The notes beneath the pieces are model-generated. The model was not told the origin of the DNA. It saw only the letters and a program-made list of their open reading frames with translations, and did not search any database. Positions 44,288-52,191 of a stretch of 64,000 bases of DNA are shown in pieces (within the stretch, counting starts at the first letter, position 1; every line of letters begins with the position of its first letter). Both the position numbers and the translations under genes were made by a program. Source of the stretch: Variovorax sp. PMC12 (lineage in GTDB: Bacteria; Pseudomonadota; Gammaproteobacteria; Burkholderiales; Burkholderiaceae_C). Where the stretch lies: NCBI RefSeq assembly GCF_003019815.1, contig NZ_CP027774.1, forward strand, positions 744,001 through 808,000, written 5' to 3'.

Positions 44288-44626
44288 GTGAGCGAGTGGA
44301 ACATTCCACTTGTCGTCGGTGCCGGTCTGAGCGCCATCGCGGCACTGCTGCTGCCGGACCTGGATCATTCAAGCGGGTCAATGATTTGCATGGCCATCAT
44401 GGCGGCGACCTGGTGCTGCAGGCTTTTGCAAAGCGAGTGCAGGCGAGGCTCCGATCGGCGGACGTGTTCGCCCGATTGGGCGGCGAGGAATTCGCGGTGC
44501 TGCTGCCAGACACCGATGTACATGCGTGCAGATCAGGCGCTCTACTAGGCCAAGCGGCAAGGCCGCAATCGGGTGGTGGCATGGGGGAGCGAAAAATCGG
44601 CACGGGCAGAAGCCGCCGCCGCGTGA
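44288..44626 (+). pseudogene. Decayed GGDEF diguanylate cyclase remnant
   Basis: Three pieces in different frames match a GGDEF protein: a membrane helix ([22 protein letters not shown]), a cyclase core ([30 protein letters not shown]) and a C-terminus (RADQALY, then a TAG stop, then [13 protein letters not shown]). A single missing T in CAT-TCAAG at about 44369 explains the first frame change. A deletion removed most residues between LLPDTD and RADQALY. The final frame ends at 44626. The gene is inactive. Confidence 0.85.
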
Positions 44627-44695
44627 CCAATTCATGGGAGGCGAAAAGTATTCATTCGACGCAAACTCGCCGCCTCCAGTTTCAAGGTGGCGCAC

Positions 44696-45625
44696 ATGCC
44701 GAAGTTGTCCGAATACATCCGTGAGAAGTTTCCCGTCGACCTCGTCCTGGGCAAGGTCCGCCATGCGATCCAGTTTGCCGAGGGCGGCGGCATCAAGGCC
44801 CTGGGCCTGGACATGACGGCCCAGGAATGCCAGGCGATGGTCGACAAAGTGGTGCTGACCCCCGCTGCCGGCAATCACCGCCATGTGCGCTTCATCGGAT
44901 TCGACCAGGAGCGCGTCAACGAGCTGGGCGCCGGGCTCGACATCGCGCTGCGGATGCTCGAGGAAGCCAAGCGCAATGTCGGCCTTCACACATGGCCGGG
45001 CAAGACGCACTACGAAAGCATCTTCGGCTCGCGTGCATGGCATGGCAGCAGCGCCACCCGCAAGGCGGGGGCGGCCGCCGGCAACGCCAACGCCGAATCC
45101 GGGTTCGCGTCGCGCGCGAGCTATGTGCGCGCCAAGATCGACCAGATGATGGACGACCTGCGCGATCCGCGCTGGATTCTGTACAAGAGCAACGAAGCGG
45201 GCGATGCCGCGGCCCTGAAGGGCGGCCGGGGCGGCTATCTCATGGCGATCGGCCCGGCATTTCCGCGCGGCGCGGTCGGGCACTTCCATGCCGGCGTGCT
45301 GATCCACGAGGTGGGCCACAACCTCGGTCTCGCCGATGTCTGCGGCGAATGCCAGCAGCATCGCCAACTGCTCGACGCCGCCCACTATGCGCCCCGGTCG
45401 GACGCCAACATCCCGCAGTGCACCGGCAACACCCCTCACGGCGCGATGGCCGCCTCGGGGAAGGGCCATTTCATCGGCTCGAAGCAGGTGAAGCGTCTGG
45501 CGGACGCGCACAAGAACGCCACCATCTACAACACCGACTCCTACCGCTGGTACTGCTATGCCTTCTTCAAGAACGAGGTGGATGCGGGCATCTCGGCGCA
45601 CAAGGCGTTGTTGCAGCCGGCTTGA
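44696..45625 (+). CDS. Zincin metallopeptidase-like protein
   Basis: A 309-residue protein with [11 protein letters not shown] (204-214), an HExxHxxGxxD zinc site. The C-terminal [14 protein letters not shown] resembles the end of lysine-specific (M35, aspzincin) peptidases. There is no signal peptide, so it is either cytosolic or exported by another route such as an effector system. AAGG lies 8 nt before the chosen ATG; a GTG at 44687 is weaker. The N-terminal 190 residues match nothing I recognise. The gene follows the GGDEF remnant in an accessory region. Confidence 0.75.
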   Translation: MPKLSEYIREKFPVDLVLGKVRHAIQFAEGGGIKALGLDMTAQECQAMVDKVVLTPAAGNHRHVRFIGFDQERVNELGAGLDIALRMLEEAKRNVGLHTWPGKTHYESIFGSRAWHGSSATRKAGAAAGNANAESGFASRASYVRAKIDQMMDDLRDPRWILYKSNEAGDAAALKGGRGGYLMAIGPAFPRGAVGHFHAGVLIHEVGHNLGLADVCGECQQHRQLLDAAHYAPRSDANIPQCTGNTPHGAMAASGKGHFIGSKQVKRLADAHKNATIYNTDSYRWYCYAFFKNEVDAGISAHKALLQPA

Positions 45626-45682
45626 GCAGAGCCTCTGAAGATCTGAGGCATAGAGTTACATTTGTCTCCCAGGAGGCACGAC

Positions 45683-46339
45683 ATGACTGGATTCTGGCGG
45701 AGGAGCAAGGCTGATTCGGAAGAGGAGAAGCGGGCGATAACTGAAGTACTTGGCCGAGGCGGAGCAAAGCCAGAGCCCCAGGCAAAGTGGTCGCCCGGAG
45801 TATTCGACGACATCGAGTGGCGTCGCTTCGAGGCTTTATGTGAAGCTCTATTCGCGCAAGCAGGCGTTCGTACCGAAAGCCAGTCACACGGGGCCGACGG
45901 CGGAATCGACATCTGGCTTTATTCGGCCAATAGCCCGAAACCGATGATCGTGCAATGCAAGCACTGGAGAAGCAAGCCCGTGGGTGTGCAACAGATGCGT
46001 GAATTTTTCGGAGTTCTCAAGGCACACGATCTGCGATACGGCACATTCGCGACCAGCTCGACATTTACCTCCGACGCACTGGAATTCGCTAGGAGCAATG
46101 GCATAAATGCACAAGACCGCGCGGGGTTGCTGCAACTGATTTCGCGACGCACAGCCGATCAACAAGCTTCACTTTTGAAGGTTGCCTACGATGGCGAGTT
46201 CTGGCGACCAACCTGCGTCAAGTGCGGAGTGAAGATGGTGGAACGCCAGCCCAAAGACGGGGGAGTCCCGTTCTGGGGCTGCGCCAACTTCGCAAAGCTG
46301 CGCTGCATGAACAGAATGCAAATGGCGGGCAAGCGCTGA
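45683..46339 (+). CDS. Mrr-type restriction endonuclease with C4 zinc finger
   Basis: A 218-residue nuclease-fold protein. The Mrr_cat core holds HGADGGIDIWLY (D76) and IVQCKHW (Q91, K93), a PD-(D/E)xK site, followed by GVQQMREFFGVL and SSTFTSDALEFA. The C-terminus has four Cys (CVKCG and WGCANFAKLRC), like topoisomerase zinc fingers. AGGAGG stands 6 nt before the ATG. Base composition is more AT-rich than the neighbours, suggesting recent acquisition. It probably acts on methylated or foreign DNA; no methylase is adjacent. Confidence 0.88.
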   Translation: MTGFWRRSKADSEEEKRAITEVLGRGGAKPEPQAKWSPGVFDDIEWRRFEALCEALFAQAGVRTESQSHGADGGIDIWLYSANSPKPMIVQCKHWRSKPVGVQQMREFFGVLKAHDLRYGTFATSSTFTSDALEFARSNGINAQDRAGLLQLISRRTADQQASLLKVAYDGEFWRPTCVKCGVKMVERQPKDGGVPFWGCANFAKLRCMNRMQMAGKR

Positions 46340-46423
46340 TTGCCGCTATCCGCGGTTGCCGCGAGCCGCGGCAATCAACCTGCATTTTTGTGCCGCCTGC
46401 CCTGCGTTGAGCTGTGACAGCCC

Positions 46424-46795
46424 ATGAATCAACTGACGCCTTATGCCGTGGTGCGCGTCAAATGTCTTGTGGCAACGGGCAATGACTACGACGGCTGGTG
46501 CGTGAACAAACGCCCGCCTGCGATAGGTGATGTCGGGACATTGCTCGACGTCCTTGCAGCGCCGGACCTGCCCTATAGATACGTGGTGGAAAGCTGCGCC
46601 GCTGATGGCATGACGGTCTGGCCGGGAGACTTCCTCGCAGAAGAATTGGAGCCTTTCGAAGGTCAGCGGCGCCCGCTCACCAGGCCACCCCATCCCCCAG
46701 CAGTTCCCGCCGCGCCAGCAGGAACGCGGCCGCATTCCAGCTCTGTCCCGCCATTCCCATCGGCGCCAGCGTGCGCCCGTGAAACCACTCGGTGA
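46424..46795 (+). CDS. Small hypothetical protein with read-through tail
   Basis: A 123-residue frame. The first 80 residues (VVRVKCLVATGNDYDGWCVNKRPPAIGD, YRYVVESCAADGMTVWPGDFLAEELEPF) look like a real, globular, acidic domain; I do not recognise the family with confidence. The last 40 residues are Pro/Arg-rich and lie opposite the end of the convergent glycosidase gene. They are probably a read-through after loss of the original stop. No ribosome site is clear. Composition is close to that of the nuclease gene before it. Confidence 0.55.
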   Translation: MNQLTPYAVVRVKCLVATGNDYDGWCVNKRPPAIGDVGTLLDVLAAPDLPYRYVVESCAADGMTVWPGDFLAEELEPFEGQRRPLTRPPHPPAVPAAPAGTRPHSSSVPPFPSAPACARETTR

Positions 46796-47885
46796 ATCGC
46801 CAGTCGTCCTGCGCGTTGGCCTGTGCCAGCCGCGCGAGTTCGGTCCATGCCTGCTCATGCAGCCCCAGCCGTGCCAGCGCCATCACCCAGAAGCCGCCGA
46901 CGAACGGCCAGATGCCTCCGTTGTGGTACTGGTGCACGATGTTCTGCTGGTGCCGGCCCATGTATGCCCGCCACAACTCATGCTGCTGAGACAGCGGATG
47001 CAGCACCACGCGCACCGGGTACGGCTGCGATGCGTTCGCCGCCTCGATGGTCTGCACGATGCGCTGCGCCATCGCGGCGTCGGCCAGGCCGCTCTGAATG
47101 GCCAGCACGTTGCCGAACACGTCGCCTTCGTCCCCGACGACCGCGAGATTGACGAAGCTCAGGTACAGGCCCGGATCGCGCCGGCCACGCCGCGCGTAGT
47201 GGCGCAGCAGCCTTGCGCGGTGGTACTCGGGCAGGTCTCGCTGGAACGGATTGAACAGGTGGTTGAAGTGGTGCCGGGTTTCTTCCGCATGCTCCAGCGC
47301 GAAACGGCGCTTGACGTCGAACCACAGCGCGTTGGTGTAGAGCACATAGCCGGAGCGCGGCATGATGTCGGCCCAGTCGCTGGCCTCGTTCTGCTGCAGC
47401 AGGCGGAAGTGCTGGTGCTCCTGCGCGAGCAGCCACTGGATCGCGCGTTCCACCTCGGCCTGCCAATGCGTGGCTTCCACGTTGCCATGCCTGCGCACGT
47501 GGTCCACCGCTATGAGCCACCACAGGGTGGCGTCGATGCAGCCCAGGTACCAGAAGTCGGCGTCCTGGCCCTCGGGGTCGACGTACTTGGGAATCTGCCC
47601 GTTCGCAGCCTGTTGCGAAGCGAGCGCGTCGAGGCTGGCCACGGCGCCCTGTTCCAGCGCCGCTACGCCGGTGCCGCACATGGCCATGACGCAGATGGCG
47701 GCGTCGCGGCCGAAGATGCGCGTGTAGCGCCGCGCCACGGCGGCCTCGGTGCGGCTGGCGGCGAGGATGCCGTGCGGCGTGAGGTTGTCCTGCAGCAGTT
47801 CGAGGGAAGCCCGTGCGCAGGTGTCGATGAGCGCGAGCGCGGGAGCGTCGAGGTTGTGGGCGGGGGTGGTCGTCGATGCGGTCAC
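46677..47885 (-). CDS. GH100-like (alpha/alpha)6-barrel glycosidase
   Basis: A 402-residue enzyme of the six-hairpin glycosidase type, often named amylo-alpha-1,6-glucosidase in related genomes and similar to plant neutral invertases (GH100). Motifs: RIFGRDAAI, CIDATLWWLIAVDHV, SDWADIMPRSGYVLYTNALW and YHNGGIWPFVGGFWVMAL. I chose the GTG at 47885, which overlaps the LysR stop as GTGA; a GTG at 47900 is in frame upstream. It may cleave sucrose or an alpha-glucan; there is no other sugar gene nearby. Cytosolic, no signal peptide. Confidence 0.75.
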   Translation of the reverse strand: MTASTTTPAHNLDAPALALIDTCARASLELLQDNLTPHGILAASRTEAAVARRYTRIFGRDAAICVMAMCGTGVAALEQGAVASLDALASQQAANGQIPKYVDPEGQDADFWYLGCIDATLWWLIAVDHVRRHGNVEATHWQAEVERAIQWLLAQEHQHFRLLQQNEASDWADIMPRSGYVLYTNALWFDVKRRFALEHAEETRHHFNHLFNPFQRDLPEYHRARLLRHYARRGRRDPGLYLSFVNLAVVGDEGDVFGNVLAIQSGLADAAMAQRIVQTIEAANASQPYPVRVVLHPLSQQHELWRAYMGRHQQNIVHQYHNGGIWPFVGGFWVMALARLGLHEQAWTELARLAQANAQDDWRFTEWFHGRTLAPMGMAGQSWNAAAFLLARRELLGDGVAW

Positions 47886-48787
47886 GAGTGGTCGGCACAC
47901 TGCCGTTTCAGATGGTCAATCAGCCATCGCCCTGCGGGGCCTGGCGGTTGGGCGGCGGGATAGACGGCGGAGGTCGTCAGCGGAAAGCCCCCGGGCGGGA
48001 TCTCGTCGACATCGAGCACGACGAGTGAGCCTCGCGCGATGTCCCTGTCCACCATGTGCCGTGGCATGCTGCCATAGCCCATGCCGTCCTTCAGGAATGC
48101 GTACTTGGTCGACAGATCGCCCAGGCGCCAGGTCGTGGGCGATATCACACCGTAGTCGCGCCCCGTCATCAGCTCGGAGCGGTCCGTGAGGACCAGTTGC
48201 ACGTGCTTGCCGAGTTCGCGCCTGGAAATTCGGCGATCGAAGCTCGCGAGTGGATGCTCGGCCGCAGCCACCATCACCAGGGAAATCTCGTTGAGGCGCT
48301 CTGTGACCAGGGAGGGGAATTCCATGGGTAGCGCGCCCAGGATGCCCATGCTGCAGCGCCCGTCGAGTATGGGTTGGTAGGCCGCGCCGAGTGCCTCGAC
48401 AAAGAGCCTCAGCGGCGTGAACGGAAATCGGCTGGCAAAAGCCTTGATCGCTGCGCTGATGACGTCGGTGGGGAAGAACACGTCCACGACGACCGAAAGC
48501 TCGGCTTCCAGCCCCGAGGACATGAGCTTTGCCCTGGCCTTGAGGGTATCAACGCCCGAGACCACGTTGCGCGCATCAGCCAGCAGAAGGACGCCCTCCG
48601 GCGTGAGCTTGGGGAAACGCCCGGACCGGTCGAAGAGCACCACGCCCACCTGATCTTCGAGCGAGGCGATCCAGCCGCTCACTGCGGACTGCACGCGGTT
48701 GAGCTTTCTCGCTGCCGCGGAAAAGCTGCCTTCGTCGACCGCCGCGATGAAGGTTCTGAGTTGGTCGAGTGAGACGCCGTCGAGCAT
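47882..48787 (-). CDS. LysR-family transcriptional regulator
   Basis: A 301-residue regulator. The N-terminal winged helix reads LRTFIAAVDEGSFSAAARKLNRVQSAVSGWIASLEDQ, followed by a periplasmic-binding-protein-like effector domain with FFPTDVISAAIKAFASRFPFTPLRLFVEALG. It is divergent from the azoreductase gene with an inverted repeat in between, which suggests control of that gene. It is also coupled by a 4-bp overlap to the glycosidase gene, an unusual pairing. Confidence 0.93.
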   Translation of the reverse strand: MLDGVSLDQLRTFIAAVDEGSFSAAARKLNRVQSAVSGWIASLEDQVGVVLFDRSGRFPKLTPEGVLLLADARNVVSGVDTLKARAKLMSSGLEAELSVVVDVFFPTDVISAAIKAFASRFPFTPLRLFVEALGAAYQPILDGRCSMGILGALPMEFPSLVTERLNEISLVMVAAAEHPLASFDRRISRRELGKHVQLVLTDRSELMTGRDYGVISPTTWRLGDLSTKYAFLKDGMGYGSMPRHMVDRDIARGSLVVLDVDEIPPGGFPLTTSAVYPAAQPPGPAGRWLIDHLKRQCADHS

Positions 48788-48806
48788 GACGCGCAGAGTA
48801 TCTCAA

Positions 48807-48829
48807 ATTCAGATGCTTTGCATCTCAAT
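48807..48829. promoter_or_regulatory. LysR operator candidate
   Basis: ATTCAGATGC-TTT-GCATCTCAAT is a 10-3-10 inverted repeat with one mismatch, 20 bp upstream of the LysR gene and about 180 bp before azoR. A half copy ATTCAGAT recurs at about 48843-48850. Spacing suits a LysR dimer site. Confidence 0.55.
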
Positions 48830-49008
48830 AAATCGTCTATTCAGATTGGTGGGGGAGCAGCATCATTCCTCCCATCAAACATCTCCATGAAAGATACATC
48901 ATGACTTCATCCATCTCCGAGCTCCTCCGTGCCACAGCGGCGCGGGTCAGTTCGCCCCTGACCCGTTCCGGCCTCCCTTCCGACTGTGCCACCCACAAGG
49001 AAAACCCC

Positions 49009-49617
49009 ATGCAGCTCCTTCATCTCGACTCCAGCGTTCTCGGCACCGCCTCGGCGAGCCGACTTCTTTCGGCTCGCATCGTTGAGCGCCATCGCGCGCT
49101 GCACCCCACGGCACACGTCGTGTACCGGGATCTGGCGGCTGATCCAGCGCTGCATCTGTCCGGCACGCACATGGCTGCGTGGCAGGGCATGCCGAGCGAC
49201 GACGCGACCCTGAACGCCGACCTGCTCAAGGGCAATACCTACATGGAAGAACTCTTTGCTGCGGACGTACTTGTGATTGGCGCGCCGATGTACAACCTTT
49301 CGATTCCCACGCCCCTGAAGGCCTGGATCGACCGCATCGCCGTGGCGGGCAAGACGTTTCGCTACACCGCGAACGGACCGGAAGGCCTGCTCAAGAACAA
49401 GAAGGCATTCATCGCGTCTTCGCGCGGCGGCGTGTATTCCGCGGGCAGCCCCGCGGCGGCTCTCGAGCACCAGGAAAGCTACCTCATCGGCCTCGTTGGC
49501 TTCCTGGGCGTGACCGACGTCACCGTGGTGCGCGCCGAGGGTCTTGCCATCAGTGCGCAAGCCAAGGAAGCCGCCATGCAAAAGGCGCTGAACGACATCG
49601 GCGCGATCTCCGCGTAG
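49009..49617 (+). CDS. azoR: FMN-dependent NADH-azoreductase / quinone reductase
   Basis: A 202-residue flavodoxin-fold reductase. FMN-binding loops are seen in LHLDSSVLGTASASR, GAPMYNLSIPTPLKAWIDRI and SSRGGVYSAG. It reduces quinones and azo bonds with NADH. AAGGA precedes the chosen ATG (MQLLHLDSS); a longer frame from 48901 lacks one. The gene is divergent from LysR and precedes an F420-reductase-like gene by 34 bp. Together they look like a stress- or quinone-induced pair. Confidence 0.92.
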   Translation: MQLLHLDSSVLGTASASRLLSARIVERHRALHPTAHVVYRDLAADPALHLSGTHMAAWQGMPSDDATLNADLLKGNTYMEELFAADVLVIGAPMYNLSIPTPLKAWIDRIAVAGKTFRYTANGPEGLLKNKKAFIASSRGGVYSAGSPAAALEHQESYLIGLVGFLGVTDVTVVRAEGLAISAQAKEAAMQKALNDIGAISA

Positions 49618-49651
49618 TCCGCATCCCATCAATCATCACAAGGAAATCACC

Positions 49652-50236
49652 ATGACCTATTCCATCATTGGCGCCGGCAACGTCGGCACGGCCCTCGCTC
49701 GTCAATTCGCCCGCAGCGGCATTGCCGTGAATATCGCGAACACCCGCGGCGTCGACTCGCTCGCCGAGCTTGCCAAAGAACTGGGCGACCATGTCACTCC
49801 CGTGGCGCTGGAGGACGCGCTCAAAGCAGAGGTCGTCATTCTTGCCGTGCCGTTTCGCTCGCATGCCAGCGTCGCGGCCGCTCTGCCGGACTGGTCCGGC
49901 AAGATCGTCGTCGACGCCATGAACACCTATGGCATTTCGCCCGATGAACTGAAGGGCCAGGCGTCCAGCCATGTCGTTGCAGCCGCCTTTGCGGGCGCGG
50001 ATGTGGTCAAGACATTCAACCAGCTGCCGGCCAAGCTGCTTGCGATGAACCCGGCCGCTCAAGGCGGCCGGAGAGTCATGTTCGTTGCCGGCGACTCGCA
50101 AGCCGCCTCCGGCGCAATTGCAAAGCTGGTGGACGATCTCGGCTTTGCTGCTCTCGTGCTGGGGAAGATCGCCGAAGGCGGTTTGCTGCTGGGTATGGGC
50201 GGCCCGCTGATTCTGCAGAACCTGATCAAGTACTGA
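49652..50236 (+). CDS. NADPH-dependent F420-reductase-like oxidoreductase
   Basis: A 194-residue Rossmann protein: SIIGAGNVGTALARQFARSG at the start, VILAVPFRSHASVAAAL, and MNTYGISPDEL with FNQLPAKLLAMNP. Members are named NADPH-dependent F420 reductase-like, although Betaproteobacteria are not known to depend on F420, so the acceptor is uncertain. It probably forms an operon with azoR. An 8-bp inverted repeat (CGGCCGGT and ACCGGCCG at 50255-50291) lies downstream and may end the transcript. Confidence 0.85.
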   Translation: MTYSIIGAGNVGTALARQFARSGIAVNIANTRGVDSLAELAKELGDHVTPVALEDALKAEVVILAVPFRSHASVAAALPDWSGKIVVDAMNTYGISPDELKGQASSHVVAAAFAGADVVKTFNQLPAKLLAMNPAAQGGRRVMFVAGDSQAASGAIAKLVDDLGFAALVLGKIAEGGLLLGMGGPLILQNLIKY

Positions 50237-50315
50237 GAAGGTCCGCGCGCCCCCCGGCCGGTGACTTTCCTCTCGTCCTACAGACCGGCCGCGAGCCATG
50301 GGCCAGCATCCGCGC

Positions 50316-50663
50316 ATGAAGAGCAAACCGATCCTTGCAGGCCTCGCCGCGGCCGTTTGCTTCGCGGCTGGCCTGGCTGCCGCCGAACCCGTGAAGCTGC
50401 CCGTGGACAACGACGACAAGGGTACCGTGTATGTGGCGCCCAACGTCAACCCCACCGAAACCTCGGCCTACACCACCGGTGCGACCGTGGGCGTCGAGCG
50501 GCGCGACGGCAGCGGCGCCTACATCGGCACCGACACCTCCACGCCCCGGCCGACCTATTCGCTCGGCGCGAGCACCGGCGGCAATGTGTCGCTCACCGGC
50601 GGTGTTTCGTCGGACGGCAAGGCCAACAACGGCGTGAAGGCCGGCGTCACCATCAAGTACTGA
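50316..50663 (+). CDS. Small exported hypothetical protein
   Basis: A 115-residue protein. MKSKPILAGLAAAVCFAAGLAAAEP is a signal peptide, cleaved near residue 23. The mature part is rich in Gly, Thr and Ser with alternating strands (VGVERRDGSGAYIGTD, NVSLTGGVSSDGK) and ends in VTIKY, an aromatic C-terminus like those of outer-membrane beta proteins. An in-frame ATG at 50298 is an alternative start; neither has a clear ribosome site. Function unknown. Confidence 0.7.
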   Translation: MKSKPILAGLAAAVCFAAGLAAAEPVKLPVDNDDKGTVYVAPNVNPTETSAYTTGATVGVERRDGSGAYIGTDTSTPRPTYSLGASTGGNVSLTGGVSSDGKANNGVKAGVTIKY

Positions 50664-50675
50664 GCGGCAGCAACG

Positions 50676-51143
50676 TCAGACAAGCGTGCCGTAGACGATG
50701 AACCCGTCGTGCGACGCGACCTTGTCGTACAGCGTGCGGCCTGCGGTGTTCGTCACATGCGTCTGCCAGTACACCCGGTGTCCGCCTGCCTGCTTCACAC
50801 GTTCATACACGCCTTGAATCAGCTGGCGCCCGACGCCGCGGCCGCGCTCCGATGGCAGCGTGAACAGGTCCTGCAGGTAGCAGGTCGGCTCGATGCGGGT
50901 GGTGCTGCGGTGAAACAGGTAGTGCGTGAGGCCGACGAGCTGGCCGTCACGCTCCGCGACCAGCGCATGCACCGGCTCGTAGGCGTCGAAGAAGCGCTGC
51001 CACGTCAGCTGCGTGATCTCGTCGGCCAGGGCCGTGGGGCCCTCGCGTCCGTAGAAGGCGTTGTAGCCGTCCCACAGCGGCTTCCACGCCGAATAATCTT
51101 CCGCCACGGGAGGACGGATCAGGAGAGAAGAAGAGCTTGTCAT
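50676..51143 (-). CDS. GNAT-family N-acetyltransferase
   Basis: A 155-residue acetyltransferase. The acetyl-CoA loop is LPSERGRGVGRQLIQGVYER, and the C-terminal YWQTHVTNTAGRTLYDKVASHDGFIVY is typical of small GNAT proteins acting on amino groups. It converges on the small exported protein with 12 bp between the stops and is the only gene of its kind locally. Substrate unknown. Confidence 0.9.
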   Translation of the reverse strand: MTSSSSLLIRPPVAEDYSAWKPLWDGYNAFYGREGPTALADEITQLTWQRFFDAYEPVHALVAERDGQLVGLTHYLFHRSTTRIEPTCYLQDLFTLPSERGRGVGRQLIQGVYERVKQAGGHRVYWQTHVTNTAGRTLYDKVASHDGFIVYGTLV

Positions 51144-51206
51144 GAGGCTGCGGCTGCCTTGCCTTGGTGGAAAACGGACAAGCCCGCGATTGAAACATGA
51201 CTGGGC

Positions 51207-52184
51207 TCAGGGCAGGAAAAAAGCCTTGAGCAATTCTTCAGGCAACTGGCCGCGCAGGCCGATGGCGACGACCCCCGCGCGCGCTTCACCGGCCGGTGGC
51301 GCGGCCTTGCGCAGCGTGCCGTGGCGGCCGGCGAACTGCACCTCCGACCATTCATCGCCCGCGTCCCCTAGGCCGGTGCGCAGCACGCCCTTCAGGCGCA
51401 GCACGCCGGGCGGCATGTCGCGCAGCCAGGCACGCAGCCTGGCGACGGGAATCACTGCTTCGGGCTGTGCATTCCACGTCTGGAACAACCCACCGTGATC
51501 GGGTGCGCCCTGCGCATGATGATGGTCGTGGCAGCCAGGCCCGCAGGCATGGGGCAGCGTGTGCGCCGCATGCGGCAACCCCGACAGCAGCACCAGCGGC
51601 ACGGCCGACTCCACGGTCTGGATGCACGGGGTGCCTGGCGCGGTCGCCGCGACCCAGGCATTGGCGCCTGCCAGCGCATCGGCGGATGCGATGTCCGCCT
51701 TGTTCACCGCCACCAGGTCGGCCGACTTCACCTGCCGTGCCAGCGTGTCCGCCAGCAGCGGGTCGCGAGACTGCTGTGCCGCCGCGCTCGCGTCGACCAG
51801 CACGATGACGCTCTCCAGGCTCAGCTCCGGCGCCGCCATGCCGATCTGCGCGATGCGCCACGGGTCCGACACGCCGCTGGCCTCGATCACCACCGCATCG
51901 AACGGCGTCCGGGCCTCGATCACTTCCACCAATGCCCGCCCCAGGTCGTCGCCGATCTGGCAGCACACGCAGCCGTTGGTCAGCGCGGTGGTGTCGCCGT
52001 GCGTGGCGGCGATGAGATCGGCGTCGATGTTGAGCGCGCCGAAGTCGTTCACCAGCACCGCCAGGCGCAGTCCATTCGCCTCGCGCAGCCAGCGGTTGAG
52101 CAGCGTGGTCTTGCCCGCGCCCAGGAAGCCGCCAATGACCGTGAGCGGCAGGCGCTTCCGTTTCGGGTTTGTCGATGCGGTCAC
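51207..52184 (-). CDS. CobW/COG0523 GTP-dependent metal chaperone
   Basis: A 325-residue G3E GTPase. Walker A is GGFLGAGKTT (18-27). The metal site CVCC is at 72-75, and NKAD at 161-164 reads guanine. A His/Cys-rich loop at 205-230 (PHACGPGCHDHHH) should bind zinc or cobalt. COG0523 proteins deliver metal to client enzymes. It starts 7 bp after the stop of a metal-dependent amidohydrolase on the same strand, so that enzyme is a plausible client. The C-terminal CobW_C domain is present. Confidence 0.92.
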   Translation of the reverse strand: MTASTNPKRKRLPLTVIGGFLGAGKTTLLNRWLREANGLRLAVLVNDFGALNIDADLIAATHGDTTALTNGCVCCQIGDDLGRALVEVIEARTPFDAVVIEASGVSDPWRIAQIGMAAPELSLESVIVLVDASAAAQQSRDPLLADTLARQVKSADLVAVNKADIASADALAGANAWVAATAPGTPCIQTVESAVPLVLLSGLPHAAHTLPHACGPGCHDHHHAQGAPDHGGLFQTWNAQPEAVIPVARLRAWLRDMPPGVLRLKGVLRTGLGDAGDEWSEVQFAGRHGTLRKAAPPAGEARAGVVAIGLRGQLPEELLKAFFLP

Positions 52185-52191
52185 GCCGTCT

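Noticed and set aside
44288..44626. Intact diguanylate cyclase
   Set aside because: The family match is split over frames with an internal TAG and missing central residues.
49652..50236. Evidence for cofactor F420 metabolism
   Set aside because: The family name reflects homology only. No F420 biosynthesis genes are in the window and the lineage is not known to depend on F420.
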